Positions 55,347 through 64,000 of a stretch of DNA of 64,000 nucleotides are shown here, in pieces. This DNA comes from Cedecea neteri. Its GTDB lineage: Bacteria > Pseudomonadota > Gammaproteobacteria > Enterobacterales > Enterobacteriaceae. Position numbers and translations under genes: made by a program. The notes beneath the pieces were generated by a model. It had not been told where the DNA came from. It did no database searches and saw nothing but the letters and a program-made list of their open reading frames with translations. The stretch's first letter is position 1. Each line of letters starts with the position of its first letter. Where the stretch lies: the NCBI RefSeq assembly GCF_000758325.1, contig NZ_CP009459.1:1178001-1242000 (forward strand). Direction: 5' to 3'.

Positions 55347-56993
55347 ATGAATGGTGCACAGTGGGTAGTACATGCGTTGCGAGCGCAGGGTGTTGAAACA
55401 GTTTTCGGTTATCCTGGTGGCGCGATTATGCCGGTCTACGACGCGTTGTACGACGGTGGTGTGGAACATCTACTGTGTCGCCATGAGCAAGGTGCGGCCA
55501 TGGCGGCCATTGGTTATGCCCGCTCAACCGGCAAAACCGGTGTGTGTATTGCCACTTCTGGCCCCGGCGCGACCAACCTGTTGACCGGCCTTGCTGACGC
55601 ACTTTTAGATTCTGTTCCCGTTGTTGCCATCACCGGCCAGGTGGCTGCGCCTTTGATCGGGACTGACGCTTTCCAGGAAGTTGACGTCCTTGGCCTGTCG
55701 CTCGCCTGCACCAAACACAGTTTCCTCGTCGAATCCCTTGATGAATTGCCGCGTGTCCTTGCTGAGGCATTTGAGATTGCTAATTCTGGTCGTCCAGGTC
55801 CTGTTCTGGTCGATATTCCAAAAGATATTCAGTTAGCTATCGGCGAGCCAGAGGCCTGGTTATCTGCCGTTGAAGGTGATGCAGACCTGCCGTTGGCTGA
55901 ATTGCAGCAGGCCCGTGAAATGCTCGCTCAGGCCAAAAAGCCGATGCTTTACGTTGGCGGTGGCGTTGGGATGGCACAAGCGGTTCCGGCGCTCCGTGAG
56001 TTTATTTCCGTCACGGGTATGCCTTCCACTGTCACTCTCAAAGGGCTGGGTGCCGTCCCTGCCGACCATGCGTTTTATACCGGTATGTTGGGAATGCATG
56101 GTACCAAAGCGGCAAACCTCGCCGTGCAGGAATGCGATCTGCTGTTGGCCGTCGGCGCTCGTTTCGATGACCGCGTCACCGGGAAGCTGAATACCTTTGC
56201 TCCGCACGCCAAAGTTATCCACATGGATATAGATCCTGCGGAGCTGAGCAAGCTGCGCCAGGCGCATGTCGCGTTGCAGGGGCCGCTGAACCAGCTTTTA
56301 CCTGCCTTGCAACAGCCGTTGCACATTGCTTCCTGGCAGCAGCATATCGCGGCCCTGAACGAAGAACACCAGTGGCGCTACGATCATCCGGGCCAGGCTA
56401 TCTATGCTCCCCTGCTGCTGAAACAGCTCTCCGATCGCAAATCAGCAGAAGCCGTTGTGACTACCGACGTAGGCCAGCATCAGATGTGGACCGCACAGCA
56501 CATGACCTTCACTCGCCCGGAGAACTTCATCACTTCCAGCGGGCTTGGCACGATGGGCTTTGGTTTACCCGCCGCCGTTGGCGCCCAGGTTGCAAGGCCG
56601 GAAGATACGGTTATCTGTGTCTCCGGCGATGGCTCTTTCATGATGAACGTTCAGGAGTTGGGCACCATCAAGCGCAAGCAGCTGCCGGTCAAAATCCTGC
56701 TGCTCGATAACCAACGTCTGGGCATGGTGAGGCAGTGGCAGCAGCTGTTTTTTGAAGAGCGCTACAGTGAAACCACCCTGACCGACAACCCCGATTTCCT
56801 CACGCTGGCCAGCGCCTTTGGCATTCCAGGCCAGCATATCACCCGTAAAGACCAGGTAGAAGCCGCGTTAGACGCCCTGCTGAACAGCGACGGCCCGTAC
56901 ATGCTTCACGTCTCGATCGATGAGTACGAAAACGTCTGGCCGTTGGTACCGCCCGGTGCCAGTAACTCGCAAATGCTGGAGAAATTATCATGA
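55347..56993 (+). CDS. ilvG: Acetohydroxyacid synthase II large subunit
   Basis: Thiamine-diphosphate enzyme, first common step to Val/Leu/Ile, the valine-resistant isozyme. 548 residues with no frameshift, unlike K-12. ThDP glutamate region [13 protein letters not shown]/subunit middle domain, and [12 protein letters not shown]...LDNQRLGM for Mg-ThDP. Ends ATGA with ilvM. Confidence 0.98.
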   Translation: MNGAQWVVHALRAQGVETVFGYPGGAIMPVYDALYDGGVEHLLCRHEQGAAMAAIGYARSTGKTGVCIATSGPGATNLLTGLADALLDSVPVVAITGQVAAPLIGTDAFQEVDVLGLSLACTKHSFLVESLDELPRVLAEAFEIANSGRPGPVLVDIPKDIQLAIGEPEAWLSAVEGDADLPLAELQQAREMLAQAKKPMLYVGGGVGMAQAVPALREFISVTGMPSTVTLKGLGAVPADHAFYTGMLGMHGTKAANLAVQECDLLLAVGARFDDRVTGKLNTFAPHAKVIHMDIDPAELSKLRQAHVALQGPLNQLLPALQQPLHIASWQQHIAALNEEHQWRYDHPGQAIYAPLLLKQLSDRKSAEAVVTTDVGQHQMWTAQHMTFTRPENFITSSGLGTMGFGLPAAVGAQVARPEDTVICVSGDGSFMMNVQELGTIKRKQLPVKILLLDNQRLGMVRQWQQLFFEERYSETTLTDNPDFLTLASAFGIPGQHITRKDQVEAALDALLNSDGPYMLHVSIDEYENVWPLVPPGASNSQMLEKLS

Positions 56994-57247
56994 TGCAACA
57001 TCAGCTCGCAGTACAGGCTCGCTTCCGCCCGGAAACGTTAGAACGTGTTTTACGCGTGGTGCGTCATCGTGGCTTCCAGATCTGCGCGATGAATATGGCC
57101 GCGGCGGGGAATACCGACAATATTAATATTGAATTGACCGTTGCTAGCCTGCGGCCAGTCGAATTACTGTTTACTCAATTAAGCAAGCTGGTTGACGTTG
57201 CCTGCGTTGAAATCCAGCAACCAACATCACAACAAATCCGCGCCTGA
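56990..57247 (+). CDS. ilvM: Acetohydroxyacid synthase II small subunit
   Basis: 85-residue ACT-domain subunit needed for activity; the start overlaps the ilvG stop by four bases, so the two are translationally coupled. [20 protein letters not shown] is the family N-terminal half. Confidence 0.97.
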   Translation: MMQHQLAVQARFRPETLERVLRVVRHRGFQICAMNMAAAGNTDNINIELTVASLRPVELLFTQLSKLVDVACVEIQQPTSQQIRA

Positions 57248-57266
57248 GCGTAAAAGGAAGAGAACA

Positions 57267-58196
57267 ATGACGACCAAGAAAGCTGATTACATCTGGTTCA
57301 ATGGCGAGATGACTCCGTGGGGAGAAGCGAAAGTTCACGTAATGTCCCACGCGTTGCACTACGGTACTTCGGTCTTCGAAGGCATCCGTTGCTACGACTC
57401 GCACAAAGGGCCAGTGGTGTTCCGTCATCGTGAACACATGCAGCGCTTGCGTGACTCAGCAAAAATCTATCGCTTCCCGGTATCGCAAAGCGTTGATGAG
57501 CTGATGGAAGCCTGCCGCGCGGTTATCCGTAAAAACAACCTCACCAGCGCTTACATCCGCCCTCTGGTCTTTGTTGGCGACGTAGGTATGGGCGTTAACC
57601 CGCCGGAAGGGTACACCACCGACGTGATCATTGCGGCCTTCCCGTGGGGCGCTTATCTGGGCGCTGAAGCGTTGGATCAGGGGATTGATGCAATGGTCTC
57701 TTCCTGGAACCGTGCGGCACCAAACACCATTCCAACCGCAGCAAAAGCAGGCGGTAACTACCTTTCTTCTCTGCTGGTCGGCAGCGAAGCCCGTCGCCAC
57801 GGCTATCAGGAAGGGATTGCGCTTGATGTGAACGGCTTCCTTTCTGAGGGCGCGGGTGAAAACCTGTTCGAAGTGAAAGATGGCGTGATCTACACCCCTC
57901 CATTCACCTCTTCCGCACTGCCGGGCATTACCCGTGATGCCATTATCAAGCTGGCAAAAGACCTGGGCATTGAAGTCCGTGAGCAGGTGCTGTCGCGTGA
58001 ATCTCTGTACCTGGCCGACGAAGTCTTTATGTCCGGTACCGCCGCCGAAATCACCCCGGTACGCAGCGTAGACCGCATTCAGGTGGGTGAAGGCCGCTGT
58101 GGCCCGGTCACCAAACGTATTCAACGGGCATTCTTTGGCCTGTTTACCGGCGAAACCGAAGACAAGTGGGGCTGGCTGGATCAGGTAAACCCGTAA
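57267..58196 (+). CDS. ilvE: Branched-chain amino acid aminotransferase
   Basis: Last step for Val, Leu and Ile; fold-type IV PLP enzyme. 309 residues from ATG 57267 (AGGAAG upstream). PLP lysine in TAAKAGGNYLSS (about 160); phosphate-binding GAGENLFEVKD and GTAAEITPV. The reading frame upstream overlaps ilvM and is not used. Confidence 0.98.
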   Translation: MTTKKADYIWFNGEMTPWGEAKVHVMSHALHYGTSVFEGIRCYDSHKGPVVFRHREHMQRLRDSAKIYRFPVSQSVDELMEACRAVIRKNNLTSAYIRPLVFVGDVGMGVNPPEGYTTDVIIAAFPWGAYLGAEALDQGIDAMVSSWNRAAPNTIPTAAKAGGNYLSSLLVGSEARRHGYQEGIALDVNGFLSEGAGENLFEVKDGVIYTPPFTSSALPGITRDAIIKLAKDLGIEVREQVLSRESLYLADEVFMSGTAAEITPVRSVDRIQVGEGRCGPVTKRIQRAFFGLFTGETEDKWGWLDQVNP

Positions 58197-58269
58197 GTCT
58201 TAAACAAAAATATAATCAGGCGGGCGGCAACTGACCGCCTGCTACCCGACAGACTGGAGTAAATAAAGC

Positions 58270-60120
58270 ATGCCTAAGTATCGTTCCGCCACTACAACCC
58301 ACGGCCGCAATATGGCGGGTGCCCGCGCGCTGTGGCGCGCAACGGGGATGACCGACGCCGATTTCGGCAAACCGATCATTGCGGTCGTCAACTCCTTTAC
58401 CCAATTCGTACCAGGCCACGTTCACCTGCGCGATCTGGGTAAACTGGTTGCCGAGCAAATCGAAGCCTCCGGCGGCGTAGCGAAAGAGTTCAACACCATT
58501 GCGGTGGATGACGGTATCGCGATGGGGCATGGCGGCATGCTCTATTCCCTGCCGTCCCGCGAGCTGATTGCCGACTCGGTTGAGTACATGGTGAACGCCC
58601 ACTGCGCCGATGCCATGGTTTGTATCTCCAACTGCGACAAAATCACCCCAGGGATGCTGATGGCCTCGCTGCGCCTGAACATTCCGGTGATCTTCGTTTC
58701 CGGCGGCCCGATGGAAGCCGGGAAAACTAAACTTTCCGACCAGATCATCAAGCTGGATCTGGTCGATGCGATGATTCAGGGTGCGGACCCGAAAGTTTCT
58801 GACGAGCAAAGCGAGCAGGTTGAGCGCTCCGCGTGCCCAACGTGCGGCTCGTGTTCAGGGATGTTCACCGCCAACTCCATGAACTGCCTGACCGAGGCGC
58901 TGGGTCTGTCTCAGCCGGGTAACGGTTCACTGCTGGCGACGCACGCCGACCGCAAAGAGTTGTTCCTGAACGCGGGTAAACGCATTGTTGAACTGACCAA
59001 GCGCTATTACGAGCAGGATGATGCCACCGCGCTGCCGCGTAGCATCGCCAGCAAAGAAGCATTCGAGAACGCCATGACGCTGGATATCGCCATGGGCGGC
59101 TCCACTAACACCGTTCTGCACCTGCTGGCTGCCGCGCAAGAAGCTGAAATTGACTTCACCATGACCGACATTGACCAGCTGTCCCGCAAGGTTCCACAGC
59201 TGTGTAAAGTCGCGCCAAGCACCCAGAAATACCATATGGAAGACGTGCACCGTGCCGGTGGCGTGCTCGGTATTCTCGGCGAGCTGGATCGCGCCGGGTT
59301 GCTGAACCGCGAAGTGAAAAACGTGCTTGGCCTTTCCCTGCCGCAGACGCTGGAACAATACGATGTGATGCTGACCAAAGACGAGGCGGTGAAAACCATG
59401 TTCCGCGCGGGTCCGGCGGGCATTCGTACTACCCAGGCCTTCTCGCAGAGCTGCCGCTGGGACACGCTGGATGACGATCGCGCTAACGGTTGTATTCGCT
59501 CCCTGGAAAATGCCTACAGCAAAGACGGCGGCCTGGCCGTTCTGTACGGCAACTTCGCGGAAAACGGCTGTATTGTTAAAACTGCTGGCGTGGATGAAGG
59601 CAGCCTGGTATTCCGTGGCCCGGCCAAGGTTTATGAAAGCCAGGACGATGCGGTAGAGGCAATCCTCGGCGGAAAAGTGGTGGCGGGTGACGTGGTTGTT
59701 ATTCGCTACGAAGGGCCGAAAGGTGGGCCTGGCATGCAGGAAATGCTCTACCCAACCACCTTCCTGAAATCTATGGGACTGGGTAAAGCCTGCGCGCTGG
59801 TCACCGACGGCCGTTTCTCCGGCGGGACCTCGGGTCTGTCGATCGGCCACGTTTCTCCGGAAGCAGCCAGCGGCGGCAATATCGCCCTGATTGAAGACGG
59901 CGATATGATTGCCATCGATATCCCTAACCGTGGTATTCAGCTGCAGCTTACCGATCAGGAAATGGCTGCACGTCGCGAAGCGCAGGAAGCTCGCGGTGAC
60001 GCAGCCTGGACTCCTCGCAATCGTGAACGTCAGGTTTCCTTTGCCCTGCGTGCCTACGCCAGCCTCGCCACCAGTGCGGATAAAGGCGCTGTGCGCGATA
60101 AAAGCAAGCTTGGAGGCTAA
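58270..60120 (+). CDS. ilvD: Dihydroxy-acid dehydratase
   Basis: Iron-sulfur dehydratase, third step. 616 residues. Cluster cysteines in [10 protein letters not shown] and [12 protein letters not shown]; the oxygen-sensitive [4Fe-4S] form is known for E. coli. [20 protein letters not shown] near the C-terminus. Two bases before ilvA. Confidence 0.98.
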   Translation: MPKYRSATTTHGRNMAGARALWRATGMTDADFGKPIIAVVNSFTQFVPGHVHLRDLGKLVAEQIEASGGVAKEFNTIAVDDGIAMGHGGMLYSLPSRELIADSVEYMVNAHCADAMVCISNCDKITPGMLMASLRLNIPVIFVSGGPMEAGKTKLSDQIIKLDLVDAMIQGADPKVSDEQSEQVERSACPTCGSCSGMFTANSMNCLTEALGLSQPGNGSLLATHADRKELFLNAGKRIVELTKRYYEQDDATALPRSIASKEAFENAMTLDIAMGGSTNTVLHLLAAAQEAEIDFTMTDIDQLSRKVPQLCKVAPSTQKYHMEDVHRAGGVLGILGELDRAGLLNREVKNVLGLSLPQTLEQYDVMLTKDEAVKTMFRAGPAGIRTTQAFSQSCRWDTLDDDRANGCIRSLENAYSKDGGLAVLYGNFAENGCIVKTAGVDEGSLVFRGPAKVYESQDDAVEAILGGKVVAGDVVVIRYEGPKGGPGMQEMLYPTTFLKSMGLGKACALVTDGRFSGGTSGLSIGHVSPEAASGGNIALIEDGDMIAIDIPNRGIQLQLTDQEMAARREAQEARGDAAWTPRNRERQVSFALRAYASLATSADKGAVRDKSKLGG

Positions 60121-60122
60121 TT

Positions 60123-61667
60123 ATGGCTGAGTCACAACCGCTACCCGATGCCCCCGGCGGAGCCGAGTATCTGCGCGCGGTATTGCGCGCGCCGGTTTAC
60201 GAAGTCGTGCAGGTAACGCCGCTGCAAAAAATGGAAAAGCTTTCTTCGCGCCTTGATAACGTCATTCTGGTTAAGCGTGAAGATCGCCAGCCTGTGCATA
60301 GCTTCAAGCTGCGCGGGGCTTATTCGATGATTGCGGGCCTGAACAGCGAGCAAAAAGCCTGTGGCGTGATCACCGCTTCTGCGGGAAATCACGCGCAGGG
60401 CGTGGCGCTTTCGTCCACGCGATTGGGTATTAAGTCGCTGATCGTTATGCCTGTGGCTACTGCGGATATCAAAGTCGATGCTGTGCGGGCCTTCGGAGGC
60501 GAAGTGTTGCTGCATGGCGCGAATTTCGATGAGGCAAAAGCCAAAGCCATCGAACTTTCTCAGCAGCAAGGTTTCACCTACGTGCCTCCGTTTGACCATC
60601 CGGCAGTTATCGCCGGGCAGGGTACGGTTGCGCTGGAACTGCTGCAGCAGGATGCGCATATCGATCGCGTATTCGTGCCGGTTGGCGGCGGTGGCCTGGC
60701 GGCAGGCGTAGCGGTTCTGATCAAGCAACTGATGCCGCAAATCAAAGTGATTGCGGTTGAGGCCGAAGATTCTGCCTGCCTGAAAGCGGCGCTGGATGCC
60801 GGGCATCCGGTTGAGCTGCCGCGCGTAGGGTTGTTTGCCGAAGGCGTTGCAGTTAAGCGCATCGGCGACGAAACCTTCCGCGTGTGTCAGGAATACCTGG
60901 ATGACATCATCACCGTGGACAGCGATGCTATCTGCGCGGCGATGAAAGATTTGTTCGAGGATGTGCGTGCTGTCGCCGAGCCATCAGGCGCGCTGGCGCT
61001 GGCGGGGATGAAAAAGTACGTCCAGCAGCACAACATTCGTGGTGAACGCCTGGCGCATGTGTTGTCTGGCGCAAACGTGAATTTCCACGGGCTACGTTAT
61101 GTCTCTGAGCGCTGTGAACTGGGCGAGCAGCGGGAAGCGCTGCTGGCGGTCACCATTCCAGAGCAAAAAGGCAGCTTCCTGAAGTTCTGCCAGCTGCTGG
61201 GCGGTCGATCTGTCACCGAGTTCAACTACCGCTACGCCAGCTCCGACGATGCCTGCATTTTTGTTGGGGTGCGTCTGACTCGCGGGCTGGAAGAGCGTAA
61301 AGAGATCATCGCTCAGCTTAGCGAAGGCGGCTACGGCGTGGTCGATCTCTCTGATGACGAAATGGCGAAGCTACATGTTCGCTACATGGTGGGCGGCCGG
61401 CCTTCGAAGCCGCTGCGCGAACGGTTGTACAGCTTTGAGTTCCCGGAATCACCGGGAGCGCTGCTGAAGTTCTTGAGCACGCTGGGAACGCACTGGAACA
61501 TTTCCCTGTTCCACTACCGTAGCCACGGCACTGACTACGGTCGTGTGCTGGCGGCGTTTGAGTTAGGTGAGAATGAACCAGACTTCGAAACCCGGCTCAA
61601 CGAACTGGGTTACGAATGCCACGACGAAACCCAGAACCCGGCGTTCCGCTTCTTCCTGGCCGGTTAA
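60123..61667 (+). CDS. ilvA: Threonine deaminase, biosynthetic
   Basis: Converts threonine to 2-oxobutyrate for isoleucine. 514 residues. PLP lysine in HSFKLRGAYS (about 62), PLP phosphate loop GGGGLAAGVA; two C-terminal ACT-like domains (from about 335) bind isoleucine (inhibitor) and valine (activator). End overlaps the ilvY stop by four bases. Confidence 0.98.
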   Translation: MAESQPLPDAPGGAEYLRAVLRAPVYEVVQVTPLQKMEKLSSRLDNVILVKREDRQPVHSFKLRGAYSMIAGLNSEQKACGVITASAGNHAQGVALSSTRLGIKSLIVMPVATADIKVDAVRAFGGEVLLHGANFDEAKAKAIELSQQQGFTYVPPFDHPAVIAGQGTVALELLQQDAHIDRVFVPVGGGGLAAGVAVLIKQLMPQIKVIAVEAEDSACLKAALDAGHPVELPRVGLFAEGVAVKRIGDETFRVCQEYLDDIITVDSDAICAAMKDLFEDVRAVAEPSGALALAGMKKYVQQHNIRGERLAHVLSGANVNFHGLRYVSERCELGEQREALLAVTIPEQKGSFLKFCQLLGGRSVTEFNYRYASSDDACIFVGVRLTRGLEERKEIIAQLSEGGYGVVDLSDDEMAKLHVRYMVGGRPSKPLRERLYSFEFPESPGALLKFLSTLGTHWNISLFHYRSHGTDYGRVLAAFELGENEPDFETRLNELGYECHDETQNPAFRFFLAG

Positions 61668-62557
61668 TGGCTGCCGGGTAGAAGCTTCCAGAACGCGCTG
61701 ATAAGCGGCTCATTGAGCCGCTTTTTTTGTACGCAAACGCCCAGTTCAAATGGCGCTTTCTCATCGTTACGTTCCAGAACCAGCACGCGGTTGCGCACCG
61801 GTTCCGGGCTGTTTTCCAGCACGATTTCCGGGATCAACGCGACCCCACATCCCAGCGCCACCATCGACACCATCGCTTCGTGGCCGGCGACGGTAGCGTA
61901 AATTACCGGGTTACTGATTTTCTGGCGGCGGAACCACAGTTCGATACGGCGGCGAACGGGCCCTTGTTCGGGCATGATAAACGGAATTTTGGCCCAGTCT
62001 GGTTCTGGTCGGCTTACCTGCGCCCTGACAGGGCATGGCAAAGCGGGGGCGATCAAGGCCACGGATAAATTTTCCAGCATCGAGAAAGCCACGCCAGGCG
62101 GAAGGGATTCTGGTTTTCCGGCGATCGCCAGGTCGGCTTCATTGGAATCAACTTTTTCTACCGCATCCGCCGCGTCTCCCGTGGTCAGCTTAATTTCAAC
62201 GGAAGGATGTTCAGCCCGGAAGCGGTCCAGAATGGGCGGCAAATGGCTGTATGCGGCGGTCACCGAGCAAAACAGATGCAGCTCTCCGCTCAGGGAAGGA
62301 CCTTGCTGGCCAAGCGTGTGGCGCATCTGCTGATATTGCAGCAGCGTGTGCTGGGCAAACTGCCTTAATTGCTCACCGGCTTCGGTCAGCGTCACGGTGC
62401 GGTTATCACGCAAAAACAAAGGTTGCCCGAGGTCGTCCTCCAGCCGCTGGATTTGGCGCGAAAGTGTGGACGGTGAGACGTGCATGGCGCGTGCGCTACG
62501 CCCAAAATGGCGGCTTTCAGCCAGATGCAGAAAGGTTTTCAGATCGCGTAAATCCAT
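61664..62557 (-). CDS. ilvY: LysR-type activator IlvY
   Basis: Activates ilvC when acetolactate or acetohydroxybutyrate accumulates. 297 residues from MDLRDLKTF at 62557; an ATG two codons upstream (62563) has a better-placed GAGG and would give 299. [24 protein letters not shown]. Divergent from ilvC, sharing operators. Confidence 0.96.
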   Translation of the reverse strand: MDLRDLKTFLHLAESRHFGRSARAMHVSPSTLSRQIQRLEDDLGQPLFLRDNRTVTLTEAGEQLRQFAQHTLLQYQQMRHTLGQQGPSLSGELHLFCSVTAAYSHLPPILDRFRAEHPSVEIKLTTGDAADAVEKVDSNEADLAIAGKPESLPPGVAFSMLENLSVALIAPALPCPVRAQVSRPEPDWAKIPFIMPEQGPVRRRIELWFRRQKISNPVIYATVAGHEAMVSMVALGCGVALIPEIVLENSPEPVRNRVLVLERNDEKAPFELGVCVQKKRLNEPLISAFWKLLPGSH

Positions 62558-62580
62558 GGTCATCAAGCCTCGTTTTTGCA

Positions 62581-62628
62581 TTGCAATAATTGCAACGCGA
62601 CGTTGTTAATATATCAATTTAAGCAACG
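62581..62628. promoter_or_regulatory. IlvY operators, ilvY/ilvC
   Basis: Operator 1 is a perfect palindrome TTGCAAT-A-ATTGCAA at 62581-62595; a looser CGTTGTTAAT ... TTTAAGCAACG pair at 62601-62628 is probably operator 2, just before the ilvC -10 TATAGT (62641-62646). Names follow E. coli. Confidence 0.75.
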
Positions 62629-62722
62629 CATTTCCTGTCATATAGTGGGTTCATTCCAGGCAGCACGACACGGCTGCAGAGCCCTTACAATAAGCACAAC
62701 ACGACACATACGGAGTTCTACG

Positions 62723-64000
62723 ATGGCTAATTATTTCAACACTTTGAACCTGCGTCAGCAGTTAGCGCAGTTGGGTAAATGTCGCTTCATGGGGCGCGAT
62801 GAATTCGCCGATGAAGCAAGCTACCTCAAAGGTAAAAAAGTCGTCATCGTCGGCTGCGGTGCTCAGGGTCTTAACCAGGGCCTGAACATGCGCGACTCCG
62901 GGCTGGATGTTTCCTATGCCCTGCGTGCGGAAGCTATCGCCGAGAAGCGTGCTTCCTGGCGTAAAGCGACCGAAAACGGTTTCAAAGTGGGTACTTACGA
63001 AGAGCTGATCCCGCAGGCGGATCTGGTTGTTAACCTGACGCCAGACAAACAGCACTCCTCCGTTGTTCAGGCCGTACAGCCGATGATGAAAGACGGCGCG
63101 GCGCTGGGCTACTCCCACGGTTTCAACGTGGTTGAAGTCGGTGAAACCATTCGTAAAGACATCACCGTAGTGATGGTAGCACCTAAGTGCCCGGGCACCG
63201 AAGTGCGTGAAGAATACAAACGTGGTTTTGGTGTGCCAACGCTGATCGCGGTTCACCCTGAAAACGATCCTAAAGGCGAAGGCATGGCGATTGCCAAAGC
63301 CTGGGCTGCAGCAACCGGTGGCCATCGTGCTGGCGTGCTGGAGTCTTCCTTCGTGGCGGAAGTTAAGTCTGACCTGATGGGCGAGCAGACTATCCTGTGC
63401 GGTATGCTGCAGGCCGGTTCTCTGCTGTGCTTCGACAAGCTGGTGGCAGAAGGGACTGATGCTGCGTATGCAGAAAAACTGATTCAATTCGGCTGGGAAA
63501 CCATCACCGAAGCGCTGAAGCAGGGCGGGATCACGCTGATGATGGACCGTCTGTCCAACCCGGCAAAAATCCGCGCTAACGCGCTGTCTGAGCAGCTGAA
63601 AACCATCATGGCTCCGCTGTTCCAGAAACACATGGATGACATCATCTCCGGCGAGTTCTCCTCCGGCATGATGGCTGACTGGGCTAACGATGATAAGAAA
63701 CTGCATACCTGGCGTGAAGAGACCGGCCAGACTGCTTTCGAAACTGCGCCGCAGTTTGAAGGTAAGATTTCCGAGCAGGAATACTTCGATAAAGGCGTGG
63801 TAATGATCGCCATGGTGAAAGCGGGCGTTGAGCTGGCCTTCGAAACCATGGTTGACGCTGGCATCATCGAAGAGTCTGCATACTATGAGTCCCTGCACGA
63901 GCTGCCGCTGATTGCTAACACCATTGCTCGTAAGCGCCTGTACGAAATGAACGTGGTTATTTCTGATACCGCTGAGTACGGTAACTACCTGTTCTCCTAC
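62723..64000 (+). CDS. ilvC: Ketol-acid reductoisomerase, class II, partial
   Basis: NADPH-dependent isomerisation and reduction, second common step. The frame is open for 426 codons to the window edge, out of 491 in E. coli, so about 65 residues are missing at the C-terminus. N-terminal Rossmann [15 protein letters not shown] (about 40-54), then the two duplicated knotted domains of the long class II form ([18 protein letters not shown]-like [17 protein letters not shown]). GGAG precedes the ATG. Monocistronic, controlled by IlvY. Confidence 0.98.
   Translation, partial: MANYFNTLNLRQQLAQLGKCRFMGRDEFADEASYLKGKKVVIVGCGAQGLNQGLNMRDSGLDVSYALRAEAIAEKRASWRKATENGFKVGTYEELIPQADLVVNLTPDKQHSSVVQAVQPMMKDGAALGYSHGFNVVEVGETIRKDITVVMVAPKCPGTEVREEYKRGFGVPTLIAVHPENDPKGEGMAIAKAWAAATGGHRAGVLESSFVAEVKSDLMGEQTILCGMLQAGSLLCFDKLVAEGTDAAYAEKLIQFGWETITEALKQGGITLMMDRLSNPAKIRANALSEQLKTIMAPLFQKHMDDIISGEFSSGMMADWANDDKKLHTWREETGQTAFETAPQFEGKISEQEYFDKGVVMIAMVKAGVELAFETMVDAGIIEESAYYESLHELPLIANTIARKRLYEMNVVISDTAEYGNYLFSY

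Noticed and set aside
62762-63898. 378-codon minus-strand frame
   Set aside because: Antisense to ilvC, which continues past the window end; no recognisable protein.

Overview
The window is a stretch of enterobacterial chromosome (family Enterobacteriaceae, close in gene content to Escherichia, Enterobacter and Cedecea but not assignable to a genus by eye). Proteins align almost residue for residue with my recollection of E. coli orthologues, the 16S gene has E. coli length (1542 nt), and gene order largely follows the 88-90 min region of the E. coli map and then, after a ribosomal RNA operon, the 85 min region. I see no prophage, insertion sequence, CRISPR array, toxin-antitoxin or defence locus; this is mostly housekeeping DNA with accessory differences.

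Layout. 1-6.3 kb: metal efflux (fieF), glycolysis (pfkA), sulfate-binding protein (sbp) and two DASS/SLC13-type carriers where K-12 has cdh. 6.4-13.5 kb: tpiA, yiiQ, yiiR, fpr, and the glycerol operon glpFKX read leftward from a GlpR-type operator region, then zapB. 13.5-22.4 kb: rraA, menA, hslVU with a sigma-32-like promoter lying over the ftsN stop codon, ftsN, cytR, priA, rpmE. 22.1-27.4 kb: methionine regulon (metJ, metBL, metF) with tandem met boxes. 27.5-32.2 kb: eptC and ppc. 32.4-38.3 kb: arginine regulon, argE divergent from argCBGH, with a class-I argG inside the operon. 38.3-42.0 kb: oxyS RNA, oxyR, sthA, fabR, yijD. 42.1-46.2 kb: trmA, a cobalamin riboswitch, btuB and overlapping murI.

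46.2-51.9 kb holds a complete rrn operon: P1, P2, boxA, 16S, tRNA-Glu, 23S, 5S, tRNA-Asp, tRNA-Trp, terminator. Its left flank is that of K-12 rrnB (btuB-murI) but its right end and flank are those of rrnC (aspT-trpT-hdfR-maoP-yifB-ilv). The window therefore joins two regions that lie about 0.2 Mb apart in K-12, across an rRNA operon. 51.9-64 kb: hdfR, the maoS/maoP macrodomain pair, the ComM-like ATPase yifB, then the whole branched-chain amino acid cluster ilvL-ilvX-ilvGMEDA, ilvY and ilvC (cut off by the window end).

The most useful second-look items are the rrnB/rrnC junction, the argCBGH arrangement, an OxyS RNA whose terminator lacks the large loop of the E. coli molecule, an orphan minus-strand terminator between ppc and eptC, a cysteine-rich IlvX microprotein, and a btuB gene whose 3' end is far more conserved than the rest. 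I did not find a clearly new biological system. Comparisons with E. coli are from memory, not from a database search.
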